NCBI GenBank assembly: GCA_027325115.1
Contig: DAHWFG010000198.1
Location: forward strand, 1-11,559
Source: JAKBCQ01 sp021807585
GTDB lineage: Bacteria; Planctomycetota; Planctomycetia; Isosphaerales; Isosphaeraceae
Length of the DNA stretch: 11,559 bases
Direction: 5' to 3'
Part shown: in pieces, positions 6,877 through 11,559 of the stretch
Layout of the letters: every line of letters begins with the position of its first letter
How positions within the stretch are numbered: position 1 is the first letter of the stretch
Position numbers and translations under genes: made by a program
The notes under the pieces: generated by a model
Databases searched by the model: none
Told to the model about the DNA's origin: nothing
Seen by the model: the letters and a program-made list of their open reading frames with translations, nothing else

Positions 6877-9813
6877 TTAATTTTTTACATGAGCGAATTC
6901 GGTTGCGGGAACGGCCTCGGCGGACCGTACGACGCGCCTGTGTTCCAATCGGCGGTTGAGCAGCCAATGCCCGCAGGGGACGAGGATCGGTCGGACGAGA
7001 GTCGCGTCGATCACGATTCCGACGACGAGAGCAAATCCGAGTTGGCGGAGCGACGAGAGCGGACTGAAAAGGAACGCCGCGAAACTGCACGCCGTGATCG
7101 CCGCGGCCGAACTGATCAAACCCCCCGTGCGCGCGATCGCTTGGCGCGTTCCTCCCTTAAGCCCCAAAAGCTCGGTCTCCTCTTGCAGCCGGGTCATCAG
7201 AAAGACATTGTAATCGACCCCCACCGCGACCAACAAAACAAATAAGAAATATGGAACTTTCCAATCGAGGCCGTCGGCGCCAAGCATGTTCACAAACACG
7301 ATGTGAGTAACACCTAACGTAAACACATAAGTAAGCACCATTGTCGCAACGAGATTGACGCACGCGCCCAAATCGCGCAGCGCCAAAAACAAGACGACGA
7401 GCACCGCGACGGGGACGACGATCCAGGCCCGACGTTGATCCGATTCGGTCAGTCGTTCGACGTCGGCCGCGCCCGCGTTCGGACCCGTCAGATACGCGCG
7501 GACCGAAAGCTCGTCGTCGTCGCTTAAATATTCATTCACTCGCGTCCGCAATCGTCCCACCTGATTGATCGCCGCGGTCGAAAAGATCCGATCCTCCTGG
7601 GCGAGGTCGATCCGCGCCGTCTTGCCGTCTTTGGAGATATAAGCGGCGAAACTTTCAAGCAGCTCGGGGTGCTCGCGGACGGTGTCGGGCCGAATCAACA
7701 GTCGATCGAGCGCATGCCTCCCCACCTTGTCGTTGAGGATCAGCGTCAGTTCGCGCTCGGCGCGCGTCGCCCCTTCGACAATCTGCTCCGCCCCAGCCGC
7801 CGCGGCGACGAGCTGTCCGCTCATCCGATCTCGCGGATCTTCGGTCTTCGTTCGCTCGCCGTTCGTTCGGTCCCCCTTCGACCGATCCAAAGAATCAACC
7901 GATTTATCATTCTCATGCATTTTCGATTTTGACGAATCCACAGGCTTAACCGAGCTCGATTCGCTTTGCGCAAGCGCCGACAATCCCAGCAAAGCCGAAG
8001 GCGCCGATCCCAACAGAAGCGCCCCCGTCGCCTGCCTGATTCCCGAGACGAGCCCGGACTTGATCGCCGAGCGATCCTCTCCCGTGGTTTCGTTCGCTCC
8101 CGATTTGTCGCCGACCGCGCCCCGACCCGAAGCCCCCGATCCGCCTCCGCCCAAAAACGATCGACCCGTCAACTGTTCAATAACAAGGAGTGCTTTGATC
8201 TTGGCCGCCCCCTCGGACAACCCGACCTGGAGCCGCGTCCCCCCTTCGATCATCTTGCGAAATCCATCGCGCACGGTTTCAATCCGAGCCGACAGCCGCG
8301 CCGCGTCGAGCGGGGCGCGACTTCCCAGCGGTTGTGTCGCCGACCGGACCGACGCGATCGAACGCTGATGTTCAAGCAATCGACTTACGTCGTCGATCAG
8401 CGCCAAACCCGCCGAATCGCGCAGGTCGCGATCGGATCGGAGGACGACCGTCAGCGGTGCGAGCGAACCGGGTTCATATTTCGCCGAAATCCGTTTGAGA
8501 TTCACGAGCGAAGGCGTCGAAGCCGGAAGCTCGGCGAATAAATCCTGCAGAAACGTCGTGTTTCGACCCAAAATCGCCAACGGCGCCATCACGCATATCG
8601 TCCCCACCCAGAACAGCCCGGGGCGAGCCAGCACCACCTTGGCGATCCTGTCCCAAAACGCGGTGTGCGATGCGCTCGCAAACCCCTCGAACACCCGCGG
8701 ACGATACCGACCGATCAAAACCAAAAGCGCGGGGGTCAGCGTCAATGTCGCCGTCAGCGTAATCAATAGACCCAACGCCACGCTCGGACCCGTCGTCGAA
8801 AAAAGCTTGAATTTATTAAAACCCATTAAAGATAAACTGATAATTACTGTACCGGCCGAACTGAGAAGCGCCAAAATCGCCCGCCGCAGCGTGAGCCGCA
8901 TCGCACCCGCGGGATTCACCGGGTTGAAATGCTCGGCGTAACGCCAAGAAATAAATAAACAAAAGTCGGTCCCGCTGCCGAAGAGAACCGCCACGAGAAA
9001 AAGCTCGACAAGCGGCGAGACGTCCCAACCCGCGACCGCGAGCCACGCGACCGCTCCCCGCGCGATCGCCAAGCCGATTCCGATCGTCGCCAACGGCGCC
9101 AGCGCCAACCAAATCGAACGATACACAAATAAAAGAACAACGAGAAGTAGAAGGACCGTCGCGAGCGCGGCGCGGTCGAGCGATTTGGCGACGTTGAGCA
9201 TGTAATCGCCGCCGATCACCGCGTCGCCGCTCCAAAAAACGTCGAGCCCCGACGGCCGACGCAATCCAGGCTCGTCGACCCGAGAACGGAGCGCGGCGAC
9301 GGTCTTGCGGGTGATCGGACTGACAAGCGACGAATCGAGTTCGACGAGCACGAGTTCGACCGTTCCATCTCGACTTTTCAGCCGTTCGGCGACCTCATGC
9401 CGGCTCCCGGGCCCAAGTACGCGAGCCACGCATGCGATCGCGGGAGGTTCGCTCAATCGATCCTCGATCCGTTCCACATACGCGTGATCGTCGCTTGTCA
9501 AACCCGACCCGCGTTCGATCGCGATCGCAACCAGCGAGATATACGCCTGCTCGGGCCACGCTTTCGCCACCCACTCGCCCGCGACCACGCTCTCAATATC
9601 GTGTGGCAATAATTTCGCTTGACCCTCCGCCGCCAGCTCGCTCAGATTCGGAGCGAATACGAGAACCGCCGCGGCGAGACCAACCCAAATCGCGATCACA
9701 TGCCACGGACGCCGCGTCACCCACCATCGAACCGCTTCAAATAACCGAAGCGGAGATTCCCCAATCGCGGCGCGTAAACCCATTTTTCTTCGATACCAGG
9801 ATGATTGTGTCAT
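6877..9813 (-). CDS. MMPL/RND-superfamily transporter
   Basis: 978 residues with the duplicated RND layout. First membrane helix about 37-55 (after VTRRPWHV), first extracytoplasmic domain about 56-205, helices about 207-365, then a helix near 390-407, second extracytoplasmic domain about 410-785, and helices about 787-945. The two MMPL signatures are GSGTDFCLFISWRYAEH (270-286) and VGVDYNVFLMTRLQEE (854-869); Asp273 and Asp857 are the likely proton-relay acids. The second loop holds a Gly/Ser run (545-553) and a very polar insert (about 608-655, rich in Ser, Asp, Lys). Probably a proton-driven exporter of lipids or hydrophobic compounds; the substrate cannot be read from sequence. Met1 (9813) follows an extended -10 promoter by about 40 nt; Met11 (9783) is an alternative start, and neither has a good Shine-Dalgarno. 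No periplasmic adaptor or outer membrane gene is adjacent. Confidence 0.9.
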   Translation of the reverse strand: MTQSSWYRRKMGLRAAIGESPLRLFEAVRWWVTRRPWHVIAIWVGLAAAVLVFAPNLSELAAEGQAKLLPHDIESVVAGEWVAKAWPEQAYISLVAIAIERGSGLTSDDHAYVERIEDRLSEPPAIACVARVLGPGSRHEVAERLKSRDGTVELVLVELDSSLVSPITRKTVAALRSRVDEPGLRRPSGLDVFWSGDAVIGGDYMLNVAKSLDRAALATVLLLLVVLLFVYRSIWLALAPLATIGIGLAIARGAVAWLAVAGWDVSPLVELFLVAVLFGSGTDFCLFISWRYAEHFNPVNPAGAMRLTLRRAILALLSSAGTVIISLSLMGFNKFKLFSTTGPSVALGLLITLTATLTLTPALLVLIGRYRPRVFEGFASASHTAFWDRIAKVVLARPGLFWVGTICVMAPLAILGRNTTFLQDLFAELPASTPSLVNLKRISAKYEPGSLAPLTVVLRSDRDLRDSAGLALIDDVSRLLEHQRSIASVRSATQPLGSRAPLDAARLSARIETVRDGFRKMIEGGTRLQVGLSEGAAKIKALLVIEQLTGRSFLGGGGSGASGRGAVGDKSGANETTGEDRSAIKSGLVSGIRQATGALLLGSAPSALLGLSALAQSESSSVKPVDSSKSKMHENDKSVDSLDRSKGDRTNGERTKTEDPRDRMSGQLVAAAAGAEQIVEGATRAERELTLILNDKVGRHALDRLLIRPDTVREHPELLESFAAYISKDGKTARIDLAQEDRIFSTAAINQVGRLRTRVNEYLSDDDELSVRAYLTGPNAGAADVERLTESDQRRAWIVVPVAVLVVLFLALRDLGACVNLVATMVLTYVFTLGVTHIVFVNMLGADGLDWKVPYFLFVLLVAVGVDYNVFLMTRLQEETELLGLKGGTRQAIARTGGLISSAAAITACSFAAFLFSPLSSLRQLGFALVVGIVIDATLVRPILVPCGHWLLNRRLEHRRVVRSAEAVPATEFAHVKN

Positions 9814-9860
9814 TGGCGGGCGGTCCGTTCACGACGATCGAATTCGTCCGCCGACGGATC

Positions 9861-9889
9861 ATTATATCAATACGTAACGTCGATCTCGA
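9861..9889 (-). promoter_or_regulatory. Sigma70-type extended -10 promoter of the MMPL gene
   Basis: On the minus strand TGATATAAT is an exact extended -10 (TGN-TATAAT; the hexamer is plus-strand 9861-9866). A -35-like TCGAGA (9884-9889, 4 of 6 matches to TTGACA) lies 17 bp upstream. The predicted start near 9853 gives a leader of about 40 nt to the ATG at 9813. Confidence 0.5.
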
Positions 9890-9955
9890 CGAAGATTCGG
9901 TCAGGGTGAAACATCTAAAAAACTCACTCCTCGAAAAGGCGCCGCCGCCTTACCC

Positions 9956-9973
9956 GGGAACGTCGACGTTCCC
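9956..9973. promoter_or_regulatory. 18-bp perfect palindrome, operator-like
   Basis: GGGAACGTCGACGTTCCC is fully self-complementary. Its centre lies about 110 bp upstream of the predicted MMPL transcription start, a position that suits an activator or a distant operator. No known regulator motif is matched with certainty; GAAC-N6-GTTC differs from the classical Gram-positive LexA box (GAAC-N4-GTTC). Confidence 0.45.
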
Positions 9974-10240
9974 TATCGCACGAATGGACTCGGTTTGCAA
10001 GTCCCGCGCCCGTCGCTGTTAATTCGTGGACCACGATCACAAGGCGTCGCCCCCCGGAATTCGCATAACGACCGTATCCCCCATCGGTTTATAACCGATT
10101 CGTCGTCGCTCGCACAGACGCGTCTCCCGCGCTCGGTGTCGTGGAACACCGATCGCGGCGCCGCCGCCGCGAAATGAGCGCGAATCGCTCGCGGAATTCG
10201 ACCAAGAATGCCTCGATCCACTCCGCGAACCGGGTGGAAT

Positions 10241-10307
10241 GAAAAGAAGACGCCGGTGAAGCGAGCCACCGGCGCCTTCTCATATAATGATCGATGAAGA
10301 TCGATCA
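10241..10307 (-). terminator. Rho-independent terminator of the Gly/Met-rich protein gene, with a preceding hairpin
   Basis: Arms 10246-10258 and 10267-10279 form a 13-bp stem (one G-U wobble in the minus-strand RNA) around an 8-nt loop, followed on the minus strand by TTTT (10242-10245). It lies about 36 nt after the stop at 10316. Between stop and terminator is a second perfect inverted repeat, TGATCGAT / ATCGATCA with a 4-nt loop (10288-10307). The U-tract direction assigns it to the minus-strand gene. Confidence 0.75.
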
Positions 10308-10315
10308 ATCTTGGA

Positions 10316-11559
10316 TTAAAGACCGCTGAGATCGACCGCGAGAACTCGGACTCCGTCTTTGAGCCCCATCTTCTCGACGACTTCGGCGGTCGCGGGCAAC
10401 GATAAGCCGCGATGCGGAGCAAGCGTCAGCCCCGAAACCACGCTCGGAGTCTTGCTCGCCTCGTCGGTCACACCCGAAATCGCGATCCCGTTGAGAGCCA
10501 GCGGGGAAACGTTTTCGACTCGGATGAAATAAATCATCTTGCCTTTGACGTGCCGTTTGGTTTTCGTCACCTGAGCGCGAACGACGCGTCCCAACAACCC
10601 CTCGCCGATCCCTTTGGTCGCGTCGAACATCTTAATGTGACCTTTCTCGTCGCGGGCGAGAGAAAGATTAAATTTGCCGACCGCCGTCCAATTCTTAAGT
10701 CCCGCATCCGAGCACGCGGCCTGAACCGAAGCCTCGGCCTTGCCGTTCTTCTCCGAAAGACGCACGTGCGCGACAATCGAGGGACCCGAAGGACGATCGG
10801 GCGAACCGATCTTCGACTTCAGCCCGAAAATCAACTTCCCGTCAAGCGTCTCGGTCAGTTCCTTGGCGAACGCCTGGAGCGCGGGGGAATCGGTCTTGAC
10901 GTCGAAATAGAGATATCCCGTCTCGTCAGGAATGTTCAACTTCTCATCCCTAGGGAGGGCGCCGTTCGTTTGATCGAGCCGAGCGACAAATTCACGCGCC
11001 ATCGCGATCTCGTGAGCATTCGCCCATTCCTTCGAGAGCGTCGCGATCGTGTTCCAATCGAGATCTTGCGTGACGTACCACATCACAAGCTGAGTGACGA
11101 CCGTCGGCGCCTTGTCTTCGGCCAACCGTCGGAAAGCCGCCTGGGCGCGAACCCCGTACGTCGTCTCAGAAATATCCACAAGCTTTAAACTCTGACCTTC
11201 CAGCGGCATCACCGTCTTGCCTTCGGCGTCAGGTCCGACAAGGCTCACCGATCGCGTGTTGAGCAGGTTGGTTTGACCGGGATCGATCGGAGAATAAGGC
11301 TGACCCGTCGGCGGAACCGACATCATACCCCCCCCCATCATACCGCCGCCCATACCACCGCCCATCATGCCGCCCCCCATGCCGCCGCCCATACCGCCCA
11401 TGCCGCCCCCCATGCCGCCCATCATACCGCCCATCCGCCAGCTATTGGGGTCGCCGATGAGCTGACGAATGATCATCATGAGCATCATCATACCCATCAT
11501 CGGAGGCATCGTTCCGCCGCCGCCACCCATTCCGCCGCCACCCATTCCGCCGCCACCCA
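10316..11559 (-). CDS. Gly/Met-rich, probably exported protein of unknown function (5' end outside window)
   Basis: At least 413 codons; the frame stays open to the window edge, so the true start and any signal peptide are missing. Numbering from the ATG at 11543-11545: residues 1-11 are Gly/Met-rich, 13-30 are a Met-rich hydrophobic stretch (PPMMGMMMLMMIIRQLIG), 38-75 are a repeat of Met and Gly (MGGG, MGGM units), 76-95 are Pro/Gln-rich, about 96-200 look helical (FRRLAEDKAPTVVTQLVMWYVTQ; DWNTIATLSKEWANAHE), and 205-409 look beta-rich, ending in an Ig-like-looking segment (YFIRVENVSPLALNGIAISG). I do not recognise the family. Planctomycetes, as I remember, often carry Gly/Met-rich exported proteins of this style; the Met-rich part could bind metal or simply be disordered. 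It is a separate transcript from the MMPL gene, judging by the terminator after it. Confidence 0.7.
   Translation of the reverse strand, partial: GGGGMGGGGMGGGGGTMPPMMGMMMLMMIIRQLIGDPNSWRMGGMMGGMGGGMGGMGGGMGGGMMGGGMGGGMMGGGMMSVPPTGQPYSPIDPGQTNLLNTRSVSLVGPDAEGKTVMPLEGQSLKLVDISETTYGVRAQAAFRRLAEDKAPTVVTQLVMWYVTQDLDWNTIATLSKEWANAHEIAMAREFVARLDQTNGALPRDEKLNIPDETGYLYFDVKTDSPALQAFAKELTETLDGKLIFGLKSKIGSPDRPSGPSIVAHVRLSEKNGKAEASVQAACSDAGLKNWTAVGKFNLSLARDEKGHIKMFDATKGIGEGLLGRVVRAQVTKTKRHVKGKMIYFIRVENVSPLALNGIAISGVTDEASKTPSVVSGLTLAPHRGLSLPATAEVVEKMGLKDGVRVLAVDLSGL
11321..11434 (-). repeat. Low-complexity Met/Gly codon repeat with G-runs
   Basis: Codons ATG and GGN (mostly GGC and GGG) alternate irregularly for 38 residues. 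The coding strand carries many runs of three or more G, including a run of nine (plus-strand C9 at 11328-11336). A second, related Met/Gly block with a 15-bp period (ATG plus four GGN) begins near 11510 and continues past the window end. Confidence 0.8.

Larger units (their letters stand above)
9814..10315. other. Non-coding region between the MMPL gene and the Gly/Met-rich protein gene
   Basis: About 500 bp with no convincing gene. It holds, from right to left on the minus strand, two stem-loops ending the Gly/Met-rich gene, roughly 270 bp of featureless sequence (about 9974-10240), an 18-bp palindrome, and the MMPL promoter. Open frames here (60-150 residues) are Arg/Ser-rich, lack ribosome binding sites and run through the terminator, so I do not call them. 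No tRNA-like T-loop was found. Confidence 0.6.

Noticed and set aside
6889..7245. Plus-strand frame overlapping the 3' end of the MMPL gene
   Set aside because: Arg/Asp/Glu-rich shadow of the conserved MMPL helices; no ribosome binding site.
10283..10288. Plus-strand TATAAT
   Set aside because: No -35, no plus-strand gene downstream (it would read antisense into the Gly/Met-rich gene), and it lies between two hairpins where AT-rich bases are expected.
9973..10422. 149-codon minus-strand frame in the non-coding region
   Set aside because: It overlaps the C-terminal codons of the Gly/Met-rich protein and runs through its terminator, has no ribosome binding site, and lacks recognisable motifs.
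1..11559. Mobile element, CRISPR, tRNA or toxin-antitoxin system
   Set aside because: No transposase or integrase motifs, no regularly spaced repeats, no tRNA T-loop pattern and no paired small genes were seen on either strand.

Overview
The window is bacterial, moderately GC-rich (about 60% by eye) and densely coded. No rRNA, tRNA, mobile element or CRISPR array was seen. The gene mix suggests a planctomycete, possibly of the Isosphaerales: a Gly/Met-rich exported-looking protein, a large MMPL transporter, a polytopic membrane protein carrying a DGFDAISRSY motif, and a type I phosphomannose isomerase. That assignment is inference, since no taxonomic marker gene is present. The palindrome CGATCG is strikingly over-used throughout, in all reading frames.

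Left part (1-4458, plus strand): a tight cobalamin (corrin ring) operon. It reads: 3' end of cbiL/cobI (C20-methyltransferase), a fused cbiH-cbiC (C17-methyltransferase plus precorrin-8X methylmutase), cbiD (C1-methyltransferase), and a fused cbiE-cbiT (cobL; C5/C15 methylation and C12 decarboxylation). Spacings are 58 nt, an ATGA overlap, and 4 nt. CbiD points to the cobalt-early (anaerobic) route. CbiF, CbiG, CbiJ, CbiA and the chelatase are not here and may lie upstream. The operon runs tail-to-tail, with a 2-nt gap, into the next gene.

Middle (4461-6726, minus strand): a polytopic membrane protein of unknown function with a Lys-Pro repeat tail, and upstream of it manA (mannose-6-phosphate isomerase). 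A 13-bp hairpin separates manA from the next minus-strand gene.

Right part (6877-11559, minus strand): a 978-residue MMPL/RND-type exporter with an extended -10 promoter, a 500-bp non-coding stretch holding an 18-bp perfect palindrome and a convincing rho-independent terminator, and a 5'-truncated gene for a Gly/Met-rich, probably exported protein.

Most of the window is recognisable housekeeping. I do not see a clear undescribed multi-gene system. The points most worth a second look are the CbiH-CbiC fusion, the CGATCG excess, the Gly/Met-rich repeat with its G9 tract, and the operator-like palindrome upstream of the MMPL gene.
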